DNA from: a bacterium
GTDB lineage: Bacteria; Electryoneota; Electryoneia; Electryoneales; Electryoneaceae
DNA length: 64,000 nucleotides
Direction: 5' to 3'
Assembly: GCA_020444425.1 (NCBI GenBank)
Contig: JAHLLB010000004.1
Coordinates: 62,001 to 126,000, forward strand
The position numbers and the translations under genes are program-made. Each line of letters opens with the position of its first letter. Within the stretch, counting starts at the first letter, position 1. Shown in pieces: positions 25,033 through 34,043 of the stretch. The notes under the pieces are model-generated. The model worked only from the letters and a program-made list of their open reading frames with translations, did not search any database and was not told the DNA's origin.

Positions 25033-26220
25033 TTACGCAACCCCACTGTTCGCGTGCATCGTCACGATGGCAGACATTAACCTCGCCGCATCGTTCAGAT
25101 CGCTGACCGCGATGTTTTCCTTGGTCGAGTGGATGTCACGCATGCCGACGCCGAGCACGACACACGGAATGCCCTCGTGGGTCAGGATGCTGCCGTCCGT
25201 GCCGCCGCCGCTGATCTTGGTCGCCATGTCCCAACCCAGCGTCTTCCCGGCCGCCATCGGCAACTTCACCGCGTAATCGTCTTCGCTGAACTTCACCGGC
25301 GCATAGTCATCCGCCTGGTCCAGCTTCCAACTCGGCAACGGGCCTTCGTCCGTGCCTTCCCACAGGTGCTTCGTCTTCTGCTGCCACTCCTTGCAGACTT
25401 CTTCGAAGCAGGCGTTCATGTGGTCCACCTGCGCCTTCAGCTTGTCCGGGTTGTGGCTGCGGGCTTCGGCCTTCATCGTCACCTTCTCGGTGACAACATT
25501 GGACGCCGTGCCGCCTTCAATCCGGCCGACATTCGCCGTCGTTTCATCGTCGATCCGGCCGAAGTTCATCTTCGCCAGCACCTCAGCGGCAACCTTCAAC
25601 GCGCTGATGCCTTTTTCCGGAGCAACACCGGCGTGCGAGGCCTTACCAAACACGGTATAATTCAACCGCACCGCGCCCGGGCTGCCAACGTTCACCTTTT
25701 TCACGTCTTCGTCGTCCAGCACAAATCCGACCTTCGACCGGAACTTGCTGGTGTCAACGGTTTTCGCGCCGAGCAGGCCGACTTCTTCGCAAATGTGAAT
25801 CGAGAACTCAAGGTCTGGACGCGGCACATCCGGCTGCGCCTGCGCGAGACGGGCGAGCTGCACAATACAAGCAAGGCCGGCCTTGTCATCCGCCGCGAGA
25901 ATCGTCTCACCCTTGGAACGGACGATGCCGTCCTCGACAACCGGGTCAACGCCACGCGACGGCTCAACGGTGTCCATGTGCGCGCTGAACAGCAACGGAT
26001 CCGCATCCGTGTTGCCCTTAAGGAACACACGCAGGTTGCCGGCGTTGCCGTCGACTGTCGCGCCCGCGTTATCCTCCTCCACCTCGCAACCCAGCGAGCG
26101 GAGTTTTTCCGTCAACCAATCCGCCATTCCCCGCTCATCACGGGAGGGGCTGTCGATCTGAACCATCGCCAGAAAATCATCGAGCAGATCCTTCTCGAGG
26201 ATCTTGTACCCGTCACTCAT
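25033..26220 (-). CDS. M20-family metallopeptidase, peptidase T-like
   Basis: 395 aa cytosolic di-zinc aminopeptidase. Metal and catalytic residues of the M20 family are visible: His81 and Asp83 (SAHMDTV), bridging Asp111 (LAADDKAG), Glu145-Glu146 (ICEEVGLLGA), an Asp in VLDDED, and the C-terminal His in RDIHSTKE; the dimerisation lid starts near SPGAVRLNYTVFGKASHAG. By pattern it is PepT/PepD-like (tripeptidase or related); exact specificity is not determinable. Its ATG (26220) overlaps the TGA of mtaB in an ATGA, so translation is probably coupled, making it the last gene of rpsA-mtaB-pepT. Confidence 0.88.
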   Translation of the reverse strand: MSDGYKILEKDLLDDFLAMVQIDSPSRDERGMADWLTEKLRSLGCEVEEDNAGATVDGNAGNLRVFLKGNTDADPLLFSAHMDTVEPSRGVDPVVEDGIVRSKGETILAADDKAGLACIVQLARLAQAQPDVPRPDLEFSIHICEEVGLLGAKTVDTSKFRSKVGFVLDDEDVKKVNVGSPGAVRLNYTVFGKASHAGVAPEKGISALKVAAEVLAKMNFGRIDDETTANVGRIEGGTASNVVTEKVTMKAEARSHNPDKLKAQVDHMNACFEEVCKEWQQKTKHLWEGTDEGPLPSWKLDQADDYAPVKFSEDDYAVKLPMAAGKTLGWDMATKISGGGTDGSILTHEGIPCVVLGVGMRDIHSTKENIAVSDLNDAARLMSAIVTMHANSGVA

Positions 26221-27551
26221 CGCAATTCCTCAACTTCCAGTAACTTTTTACGTTCGTCGAACCCGGTAACCTTTACCGGTACCCTTTTTCCCGCCCCACG
26301 CGAAGAATCAGCCAACAGTTCGGCTCGAAGATAGTTCTTTGAGTACCCTGTTCGCTTGTCCTGCTCCACCAATAGCTCGCAGTTGTGACCCATCATGGCA
26401 AGCATTTTGGCGTTCTTGAGTTTATCAGACAATTTCCGCAGTCTACTTGCTCGATCGAGTAACGTCTCCATCGGGACTTGGTTCCGCATTTTCGCCGCCG
26501 GAGTGCCCGGACGTGGTGAATACGGGAACACGTGCAGGTAGTGAATCCAGCCTTCGTGCAGCAAGGAAACCGTGTTCTCAAACGCAGCTTCCGTTTCGCC
26601 GGGAAACCCCGCGATCATGTCCGCGCCGAGTGTCGCCTGCGGACGCAGCCGAATCAGTTCCTGCATGGTTTCCCGCACCTGCCCGAGATCCATCTTCCGG
26701 TTCATCCGGCGCAACACTCCCGCATCGCCACTCTGCAACGCCAGGTGAATGTGCTCGCACCAGGCGTCCACGGCTGCAAGCCGCTGAATCCGATCCGGTG
26801 TCAATGACCACGGCTCTAAGCTGGAGATACGAACACGCGGAAGTCCTATCTCTGATGCAAGTTCGACCAATGTAATAAAATCTGAACCATTCTTACCTAC
26901 AAGCTTATCGTTTTCACTCCAATCGGAGATATCGACACCGGTGAAGACAACCTCTTCGTAACCAGCATCTTTGATCCGGCGTAACGCTTCCAGCACCTCG
27001 ATCCGAGAGGCACTGACCGACGGTCCCCGGGCTGGGGCGACAGCACAATACGTACAGCTGTGATCGCAACCGTCCTGCACCTTAAGGAACGCCCGTGACC
27101 GGCCGGTTACACGCACACCCACCGATGCCGGGATCGAGTCACCCGCCGCGTCCAGCACGATCAACGGCTGTTCGGGACGTGCAAACGGATCGACCAGGTG
27201 ATGCAACGGACGCATCTTCTCGCGCTGTCCCAGCACCAGGTCCACCTCACCACCCTCGACCAGTTCCTGCGCCGCGCGGTTGGCGAAACAACCCGCGACA
27301 ATCACAACCGAGTCCGGATGCTCCCGCCGGGCACGATGGATGTACTGTCTAGACGAACGATCCGCCCGACCGGTTACCGTGCACGTGTTGAGATAGTGCA
27401 CGTCCGGATTCTCGTCAAACGCTACAATCCGATATCCGGCTGAGGCGAACGCGTCCTGAACCGCGTCGGTCTCGGCTTGGTTAAGACGACAGCCCACGGT
27501 TGTCAATGCAACCGTGGGCTGTTGAGTAGCTGTATTGTTGCGACGGGTCAT
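26217..27551 (-). CDS. mtaB: tRNA t6A37 methylthiotransferase MtaB
   Basis: Radical-SAM enzyme that converts t6A37 to ms2t6A37 in tRNAs reading ANN codons. The N-terminal UPF0004 domain carries its cluster cysteines at 21 (GCRLNQAE), 57 (NTCTVT) and 88 (VAGCFANR); GCRLNQAE is typical of MtaB rather than MiaB. The radical-SAM CxxxCxxC is Cys162/166/169 (CDHSCTYC), followed by PARGPSVSAS. A C-terminal TRAM-like stretch ends the 444-aa protein. ATG at 27551 shares one base with the rpsA stop (TAATG), and its own stop overlaps the next start, so it sits in a tightly packed unit with rpsA and the peptidase. Confidence 0.95.
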   Translation of the reverse strand: MTRRNNTATQQPTVALTTVGCRLNQAETDAVQDAFASAGYRIVAFDENPDVHYLNTCTVTGRADRSSRQYIHRARREHPDSVVIVAGCFANRAAQELVEGGEVDLVLGQREKMRPLHHLVDPFARPEQPLIVLDAAGDSIPASVGVRVTGRSRAFLKVQDGCDHSCTYCAVAPARGPSVSASRIEVLEALRRIKDAGYEEVVFTGVDISDWSENDKLVGKNGSDFITLVELASEIGLPRVRISSLEPWSLTPDRIQRLAAVDAWCEHIHLALQSGDAGVLRRMNRKMDLGQVRETMQELIRLRPQATLGADMIAGFPGETEAAFENTVSLLHEGWIHYLHVFPYSPRPGTPAAKMRNQVPMETLLDRASRLRKLSDKLKNAKMLAMMGHNCELLVEQDKRTGYSKNYLRAELLADSSRGAGKRVPVKVTGFDERKKLLEVEELR

Positions 27552-29977
27552 TATTCCTTCGACTTCTTCTCGTCTTCGGAATCTTCCTCGTCGTCAGCCG
27601 GCTTGGCGTCGTCATCAGCTTTGGCGTCATCATCAGCCTTGGCTTCTTCTTCTGCCTTGGCTTCTTCTTCCGCCGGGGCTTCTTCCTTCGCCTCTGCTTC
27701 CGGTTTGGCTTCCTCGGCTTCGTCCTTCTTCACCTCGTCCGCCTTCGCCTCATCTTCCGCGGGCTTTTCTTCCGCTTCCGGCTTGGCTTCTTCAGCTTCC
27801 GGCTTTGCCTCTTCAGCTTCCGGCTTTGCCTCTTCCGCATCCGGCTTGGCTTCTGCACGCGCGGAGGCCGCCGACTTCTTCGGCTTCTCCTTCGGTGCAT
27901 CTTCCTCAGCGTCACCTTCCGCCGCCTTGGCACGTTCCAACGCAGCCTTCAGGTCCGCGCCGAGCGTGTCGCCGATTGTGGTGCCGACACCACCCGAATA
28001 GCGGGCGCCGCCGGACTTCTCGCTGTCGTCACGGGTGGACGACGAAACCTTCGGCTGATCTTTCTCCGCCGCCGCGTTCGACAGGATGACCTTGCGCTCT
28101 TCCTTGTCAAACTCGGTGATGACGAGATTCAGCACGTCGCCAACCTGCACGTTCCGCTTCTTGCCGTCGAAGTACTTGCGTGAAATCTGGCTGTTCGGCA
28201 TGAAGCCTTCGATCTTGTGCGGCAACTCAACGATGAGGCCCTTGTCGATGAGACGGACAACCGTGCCCGTCGTCTTCGTGTTGACCGGGAAATCACGCGA
28301 GAACGTATCCCACGGATTCTCCTCGACCTGCTTGTGACCCAACGCGATGCGGCGTTCGTCACGGTCGAAGCTCAGCACCACCACCTCGATCTCCTCGCCC
28401 TTCTTGAGGATTTCGCCCGGGTGACGGACCTTGCGGGTCCAGCTGAGGTCGGAGATGTGCACGAGGCCGTCGATTCCGTCTTCCAGCTCGACGAACGCGC
28501 CGAACGGAACCAGGTCACGAACCACGCCCTTGTGCTTCGTGCCTTCACGGTACTTCGCCTCGAAGGCTTCCCACGGATCTTCCTCAACCTGCTTCAGGCC
28601 AAGGCTGATCTTCTTGTTTTCCTTGTCGATGTTCAGGATCACGACCTGGACATACTCACCCTCACGAACAACCTGGTTCGGGTGCTTGATGTGCTGCGTC
28701 CAGCTCATTTCACTGATGTGGACCAGACCCTCGATGCCCGGCTCGACTTCAACGAACGCGCCGTACTTGGCAAGGCTGACCACACGGCCCTGAACCTTCT
28801 GGCCGACACGGTACTTGAGATCGATCTCATCCCAGAGGTGAGCGTACAGCTGCTTCAGGCCGAGGCTGATGCGACGGCGATCCGGATCATAGTTCAGCAC
28901 CATGACCTTGATCTTCTGATCGAGCTGCACCACTTCGCTCGGGTGGCCGACACGGCCCCAGCTGAGGTCGGTGATGTGCAACAGGCCGTCCACACCGCCG
29001 AGGTCGACGAACACGCCGAAGTCGGTGATGTTCTTGACCGTACCCTCGAGCATCTGCCCGACTTCCAGATTCTCCAGCAGCTTCTCGCGGACTTCGCGCA
29101 GGCTTTCTTCCTTCAGCACCTTGTGCGAAACCACGATGTTCTTGCGCAGATCGTTGATCTTGAGAATCTTGAATTCCATCTCGGTGCCGATGATCGCGTC
29201 AAAGTCGCGCACCGGACGAACGTCAATCTGCGAACCCGGCAGGAACGCGTCCACGCCGCCCAGATCGACCACCATGCCGCCCTTGATCCGGCGGGTGCAA
29301 CGTCCGCGGATGATGCCGTCGGCCGCGTACACACCCTTGACACGGTCCCAGACACGCATGAAGTCCGCTTTGCGCTTCGAAAGCGACAACTGACCGTCGC
29401 TGTCTTCCACGCTATCCAGATAGACCTCGATCTGATCGCCAACGGTCAGCGATGACGGGTCGTCAAATTCTTCAATCGAAACAACACCTTCCGACTTGAA
29501 GCCGATGTCCACCGCCACTTCCTTCTCACTGATGGCGATGATCTTACCGGCGACAATCTGCTGCTCTTTGATGTCAACCAGCGACTCTTCGTACAACGCT
29601 TCGAGGTCGGCGAGGTCGCCACGGGCTTCCTGCTCCGCCTGTTTCAGATCCTCGAGCTTGACGAACGTTTCGCCGCCACGATCTTCCGCCTTCATCTTCT
29701 TGAACGCGGGCATCAGGGTTTCGATCGTGTTGTCATCCGGGGTACGCGACGGGATCTGGCTGTCCAGCTCCTTCTCCGCGAGTTCCGGATCGGTCACGGC
29801 TTCCGCCTTCGGCTCAGCCTTCTTTGCTTCCGGCTTGGCTTCAGCCTTCGGCTCGGCCTGCTTCTCTTCCTTGGCCGGCTTTTCTTCGGCGGCGGGCTTG
29901 GTCTCAGCCTTGGTCTCTTCAGCCTTGGTTTCTTCCGTGGCCTCGGCCTTGACGTCTTTTTTGGTTTCTTCGCTCAT
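27551..29977 (-). CDS. rpsA: Ribosomal protein S1 with long charged N- and C-terminal tails
   Basis: 808 aa from ATG 29977 (GGAAGGAAAG upstream); E. coli S1 is 557. Six S1 RNA-binding domains can be followed: GKIIAISEKEVAVDIGFKSE, GRCTRRIKGGMVVDLGG, GTVKNITDFGVFVDLGG, GRVVSLAKYGAFVEVEPG, GVVRDLVPFGAFVELEDG and GTVVRLIDKGLIVELPHK. They are preceded by about 55 residues rich in Lys, Glu, Ala and Pro, and followed by about 150 residues of the same kind with EAEEAKP heptapeptide repeats (a 21-bp DNA repeat near 27780-27850). S1 recruits mRNA to the 30S subunit. A start eight codons upstream (30001) is possible but has no ribosome binding site. Confidence 0.95.
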   Translation of the reverse strand: MSEETKKDVKAEATEETKAEETKAETKPAAEEKPAKEEKQAEPKAEAKPEAKKAEPKAEAVTDPELAEKELDSQIPSRTPDDNTIETLMPAFKKMKAEDRGGETFVKLEDLKQAEQEARGDLADLEALYEESLVDIKEQQIVAGKIIAISEKEVAVDIGFKSEGVVSIEEFDDPSSLTVGDQIEVYLDSVEDSDGQLSLSKRKADFMRVWDRVKGVYAADGIIRGRCTRRIKGGMVVDLGGVDAFLPGSQIDVRPVRDFDAIIGTEMEFKILKINDLRKNIVVSHKVLKEESLREVREKLLENLEVGQMLEGTVKNITDFGVFVDLGGVDGLLHITDLSWGRVGHPSEVVQLDQKIKVMVLNYDPDRRRISLGLKQLYAHLWDEIDLKYRVGQKVQGRVVSLAKYGAFVEVEPGIEGLVHISEMSWTQHIKHPNQVVREGEYVQVVILNIDKENKKISLGLKQVEEDPWEAFEAKYREGTKHKGVVRDLVPFGAFVELEDGIDGLVHISDLSWTRKVRHPGEILKKGEEIEVVVLSFDRDERRIALGHKQVEENPWDTFSRDFPVNTKTTGTVVRLIDKGLIVELPHKIEGFMPNSQISRKYFDGKKRNVQVGDVLNLVITEFDKEERKVILSNAAAEKDQPKVSSSTRDDSEKSGGARYSGGVGTTIGDTLGADLKAALERAKAAEGDAEEDAPKEKPKKSAASARAEAKPDAEEAKPEAEEAKPEAEEAKPEAEEKPAEDEAKADEVKKDEAEEAKPEAEAKEEAPAEEEAKAEEEAKADDDAKADDDAKPADDEEDSEDEKKSKE

Positions 29978-30531
29978 CCCAACGACTTTCCTTCCTGGCA
30001 CCGGAGTCCGATCCTTCGGACATGGTTAATGGGGGCAATGGAGGGGAAGCAATCACCACTGTTCAGGGGATATCACCTTCCAACAGGCGGGGTCGTAACG
30101 AGTGTGCCAACGCTCGCACAACAAATCTGGTTTAACCACCCGCGGCCGAAACACGCCCACCGCAGAACCGGGATCCACGGGGACAGCCTTTCCAGCCCTC
30201 TAGCCATCGCCTTCTCGGCAAACTCTCGCACCGCTGAAAACCCGGAGCTCCATCGTCTCACGGCACGCGCTCGTTCGCGGGAAATCCGCACGATCCCGAC
30301 GAAGGGACCGCATGAAAAACCGCCGCGACTTCCGGCGGAATTCAAGAGCCGAAAAATAGCCTCGAGAAGGGGTCAGAATGCAACTCCGGAGAGGACTGCT
30401 GGCTCGGGGAAACCGGGCTTAATTCTTGGCGTTGTACAGGTCGTTTGCTTTCACCAGCCAGAGCTTCTATGTTAATACAATCAGGGTACAATTACATCAC
30501 ACGCACGGTCTTCGTTGAGGGGGAAATGATT
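29978..30531. other. Divergent intergenic region between rpsA and the FG-GAP gene
   Basis: About 550 bases with no credible gene; a 90-codon antisense frame at 30073-30345 has arginine-rich, low-information sequence and no ribosome binding site. It must hold the rpsA promoter, but I cannot name -35/-10 boxes with confidence. Confidence 0.5.
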
Positions 30532-32541
30532 ATGCGCCAGATCCTGCAGTTTTTCCTGTTTTTTTCTTTGATCTCTATCGCCTCAGCTCAAGAGTGGGAA
30601 CGAAACGTGATTCACGGCGATGCATCACCCACCTGTATTGCGATTGCCGATATCAACAACGATGGTATCCAGGACGTAGCAGCCGGTATGGCCGATCTGG
30701 TTTGGTATGAAAAGAATGGGGAAAGTCCGACTGAATGGACACAACACACGGTTTTAATCCAAGCTTATAACGTTGAACATATCTTTCCCACCGATTTCGA
30801 CGGTGACGGTGATATAGACTTGCTTTCCTGCAACGTGGATGATGTCACCTGGCATGAAAATCTTACCGGAGATGGTACAGACTGGAACCATCATCTAGTT
30901 ACTGATTCCTTGATTTACCCGTATCGCGCTGCAGCTGCGGATATCGATGGTGACGGCGATCTCGATGTCGTCGCAGGCGGATACATTGATGAAAACGTGT
31001 ACTGGTATGAAAATGATGGGTCCAATCTCACATTTGAAGAGCACTTCATCGGTATGCCAGGCACTACCCAGTCCATATATCTTGATGATCTTGATTCTGA
31101 TAATGATGTGGACGTTATCGTTGCAGGGATATCTATCAGAATCTGGATCAACCATTTTAGTGATGGTTCCTATTGGTCTGAATTCCCATATCCAAACACG
31201 TTAAGCAACTATTTGCTGACGGCATTTGATGTTGACAACGATGATGACTTGGACTTCATCACGGAGGATTGGGCGGAATTCGGCTGGGCGGAAAATGTCG
31301 ATCTCATGAACTCGGACTGGGATTACCACAGCATAACGAGCATATATGATGACCCACGACTGGCTGCCGGTGCCGACATGGACCTCGACGGTGATACGGA
31401 TCTGGTAATCTGGGCCATCGACAACGACGATCCAACCGTTCTGACTTTCTGGGAAAACGAGAATGGCTCCGGGACCGATTGGAACTCGCATGGTCTGACT
31501 TCTGCACCTGAAACTTTCAGCGACATGAAGATTGCGGACATGGACGGCGATTCGGACCCAGATATTGTTGCAGCAGCCAGTGAAGAGCTGGTCTGGTTTG
31601 AGCAGCCATGGTCAGGGAACCTGCAGCTTGAGATCATGGAACCTAATGGCGGCGAAGTATGGCGGGCGGGGACCAGCAAGCTCATCCGCTGGCGGTCGAC
31701 GCTGCAAGAACTCGTATCCATTGATCTGCTGCGCGACGGCATCTTTGATCAGAACGTGGTGGAAGACACTACGAACGACGGGGTTTTTGCCTGGCCCATT
31801 CCAGACAATCTGGAACAGAGTGACAGTTACACGATTCGTATCCGTGACTATACCGGTACCCACATTGACACCAGCGATGCACCATTCGCTATCGACCAGC
31901 CACCCCTGTTGACAGCCACGCCAGAGAACGCACCGGTTGTGATCCCAGCCGAAGGTGGTGGATTGTGGTATTGGGTCACACTTGAGAATTCCACACTCGC
32001 GCCAGTCACTGGTGCGCTTTGGGTGAGTATTAGCGATCCAGATGGTGAGGAGGAAACAGCTTTACTCACCGAAGGACTAACGCTACCTGTTGGAAGCAGT
32101 TTCACTTCTCCGCAACCCTACGGATACTACCTCACCGGTGACATGCCGGCCGGATATTACAGGTTCGATATCTTCTTCGGAACCTATCCGCAGCAGCCGC
32201 AGGCAAGCACATACTTTGTCGTTGAAAAATCGTTGGAATCATCCCTGACTGAAGTACCTTCAAACCAGCTACCCACGGAGTTTCGAGTAGGTACCGTGTA
32301 CCCGAATCCATTCAATTCCAGTGCCTGCATTGACTTGGCGTTACCAGAACCGGAGTTTCTAACTGTTCGTGTTTTCAATGTTTCCGGCCAATTGGTGCAA
32401 GTGCTGGAACATCGTCCATTTTCGCCCGGGATCTATTCTTTAGCAATCGATGGATCTGGTTGGGGAAGCGGCTTGTATTTCGTGAGGGTGCAGGCGGGTG
32501 AGGATGTCGATCAGACCAGGAAGGTGCTGTTGGTCCGGTGA
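30532..32541 (+). CDS. Secreted FG-GAP/VCBS-repeat protein with type IX sorting domain
   Basis: 669 aa from ATG 30532; GAGGGG ends eight bases upstream, better placed than for the ATG at 30526. Signal peptide MRQILQFFLFFSLISIASAQ. Seven repeats with calcium-loop signatures (DINNDGIQD, DFDGDGDID, DIDGDGDLD, DLDSDNDVD, DVDNDDDLD, DMDLDGDTD, DMDGDSDPD) make an integrin-alpha-like propeller. A Ser-Thr-rich Ig-like part (EPNGGEVWRAGTSKLIRWRS), the shared ~105-residue beta domain (nt about 31903-32228) and YPNPFNSSACIDLALPE to RKVLLVR follow. Base composition is visibly more AT-rich than the ribosomal and lipid genes on both sides, and it interrupts a cluster that is often contiguous. Confidence 0.87.
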   Translation: MRQILQFFLFFSLISIASAQEWERNVIHGDASPTCIAIADINNDGIQDVAAGMADLVWYEKNGESPTEWTQHTVLIQAYNVEHIFPTDFDGDGDIDLLSCNVDDVTWHENLTGDGTDWNHHLVTDSLIYPYRAAAADIDGDGDLDVVAGGYIDENVYWYENDGSNLTFEEHFIGMPGTTQSIYLDDLDSDNDVDVIVAGISIRIWINHFSDGSYWSEFPYPNTLSNYLLTAFDVDNDDDLDFITEDWAEFGWAENVDLMNSDWDYHSITSIYDDPRLAAGADMDLDGDTDLVIWAIDNDDPTVLTFWENENGSGTDWNSHGLTSAPETFSDMKIADMDGDSDPDIVAAASEELVWFEQPWSGNLQLEIMEPNGGEVWRAGTSKLIRWRSTLQELVSIDLLRDGIFDQNVVEDTTNDGVFAWPIPDNLEQSDSYTIRIRDYTGTHIDTSDAPFAIDQPPLLTATPENAPVVIPAEGGGLWYWVTLENSTLAPVTGALWVSISDPDGEEETALLTEGLTLPVGSSFTSPQPYGYYLTGDMPAGYYRFDIFFGTYPQQPQASTYFVVEKSLESSLTEVPSNQLPTEFRVGTVYPNPFNSSACIDLALPEPEFLTVRVFNVSGQLVQVLEHRPFSPGIYSLAIDGSGWGSGLYFVRVQAGEDVDQTRKVLLVR

Positions 32542-32554
32542 CGAAGTACACCGA

Positions 32555-33259
32555 TCACAACGCCCGGACATGCTCCATTGCGACGTCCGAAAGCGCTTGG
32601 TAAATCTCTTTTTTCCCGGCGTCAGGCCCGGCCAACTCTTTCGCGGCAGCGGAAATTTCGGCGAACGGAATCACCTCACCGTACCGGATTGCCATCGTGC
32701 CACGATGGAAAAACGCGTACTTCGGCTTGCTGGTGCCGCTGAGTTTGATCGGGAGCACGTCCGCCTTGCCCAGTGTCGCGACCATTCCCGGCCCGGCCTT
32801 CGCCTCGCCACCGCTGCCGTCTTTCTGACGCGTCCCCTCGGGAAACATCAGCAACGCGCCCTCGTCCCTGAGCACACCGACCAGCCGTTTGATCGCGTCC
32901 TTGTCCGAGCCAGTGCGGCGAATCGGCATCGCGTTTAGATATGAGATCAGCTTCCCGAGTACACCTTTAAATAGCTGGATCTTCGCCGCAAAATGGATCT
33001 CGCGGGGAACGGTGCAGCCGATGATCGGCGGGTCAAGGTTCGAGGTGTGATTCGCGACAATCAGCAGCCGGCCGGTGCGTGGCACGTTGCCGATCTCCAG
33101 AATCCGCATGCCGAAAACGATGCGAAAGAGCATGCGTACAAACGAGCCAACGAACCAATAGCCGAACCGCATCGGACGACGGCAAAGATTCGGCCCGATC
33201 CAGTGATCGGCACGGCTGACCGCACGTACCAGCTTTGTCTTGAATCCGTCTTCGCTCAT
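32555..33259 (-). CDS. plsC: 1-acyl-sn-glycerol-3-phosphate acyltransferase (PlsC family)
   Basis: 234 aa. Transfers an acyl group to lysophosphatidic acid at the inner membrane to make phosphatidic acid. Block I NHTSNLD (70-76, the HX4D motif), block III FPEGTR (139-144) and a central hydrophobic stretch (FVGSFVRMLFRIVFG, 36-50) are present. The ATG at 33259 overlaps the cmk stop in an ATGA, indicating coupled translation. Convergent with the FG-GAP gene, with only 13 bases between stops. Confidence 0.92.
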   Translation of the reverse strand: MSEDGFKTKLVRAVSRADHWIGPNLCRRPMRFGYWFVGSFVRMLFRIVFGMRILEIGNVPRTGRLLIVANHTSNLDPPIIGCTVPREIHFAAKIQLFKGVLGKLISYLNAMPIRRTGSDKDAIKRLVGVLRDEGALLMFPEGTRQKDGSGGEAKAGPGMVATLGKADVLPIKLSGTSKPKYAFFHRGTMAIRYGEVIPFAEISAAAKELAGPDAGKKEIYQALSDVAMEHVRAL

Positions 33260-33927
33260 GAGTCCAGTCCAAACCGTGATCGTGCCAGCTCGAGTACCCG
33301 CTCCACCTGCTGCTCGATGGTTAATCCGCCCGTATCGACAATCACCGCGTCCTCCGCCCTGCCCAGCGGACTGACGGACCGGTTGCGGTCACGTTCGTCG
33401 CGAATTTCCACCTCACGCACCATCTCGTCCAGCGACATGCCGGGGTTGTCGCCGAGATCCTTCAGCCGCCGTTCCGCACGCATACGCACCGGCGCATCAA
33501 GGTAAATCTTCAGGCCGGCATCAGGGAAGACAACCGTCCCGGTATCACGCCCCTCCAGCACGCACGGCCGTTCCGCACCAATCCGCCGCTGAGCCGCGAC
33601 CAACTTCTCACGGACACAGCCGATCGCCGCGACCTGGCTCGACGCCTGCGCCGCATCCGGCGTACGGATGAAACCGGACACATCCTCGCCGTTCAGCAAC
33701 GTCACCGGCGGATCGCCGGGGCCAAGGTCAACCGTATGCCGGTCAAGGTTTGCACACACCGCAGCCTCGTCCGTTGGATCGATCCCACTTCGCACCATCG
33801 CCAACCCAATCGCCCGATACATCGCGCCGGTGTCGAGGTACTGCCAGTTCAACGCCTGCGCCACGAGCCGCGCGGTGGTCGATTTGCCCGATCCCGCCGG
33901 GCCGTCTATCGTAATGATCTGCTGCAC
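33256..33927 (-). CDS. cmk: Cytidylate kinase
   Basis: Phosphorylates CMP/dCMP. P-loop GPAGSGKST at residues 9-17, then YLDTGAMYRA (monophosphate site), LEGRDTGTVVFPDA and the lid region IRDERDRNRSVSPL with KIYLDAP before it. I set the start at the GTG at 33927 because AGGCAGG lies six bases upstream and the 223-aa product matches the family (E. coli 227); the longer frame to 34050 would overlap the end of the next gene. Forms a two-gene unit with plsC. Confidence 0.95.
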   Translation of the reverse strand: MQQIITIDGPAGSGKSTTARLVAQALNWQYLDTGAMYRAIGLAMVRSGIDPTDEAAVCANLDRHTVDLGPGDPPVTLLNGEDVSGFIRTPDAAQASSQVAAIGCVREKLVAAQRRIGAERPCVLEGRDTGTVVFPDAGLKIYLDAPVRMRAERRLKDLGDNPGMSLDEMVREVEIRDERDRNRSVSPLGRAEDAVIVDTGGLTIEQQVERVLELARSRFGLDS

Positions 33928-34043
33928 GTTCACCCTGCCTGTCGTTCGTCCCAAACCGCCGGAAGATACGAAGGGACAACGGTCATTGCCCCGTTGTCCC
34001 GAGTATGCAGATCTGGACTGAGTATCACCAGACAACGAATTAC

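Noticed and set aside
27535..28089. Proline/leucine-rich + strand frame
   Set aside because: Shadow of the repetitive tail of rpsA.
30073..30345. 90-codon frame upstream of rpsA
   Set aside because: Low-information, arginine-rich sequence, no ribosome binding site, overlaps the likely rpsA promoter region.
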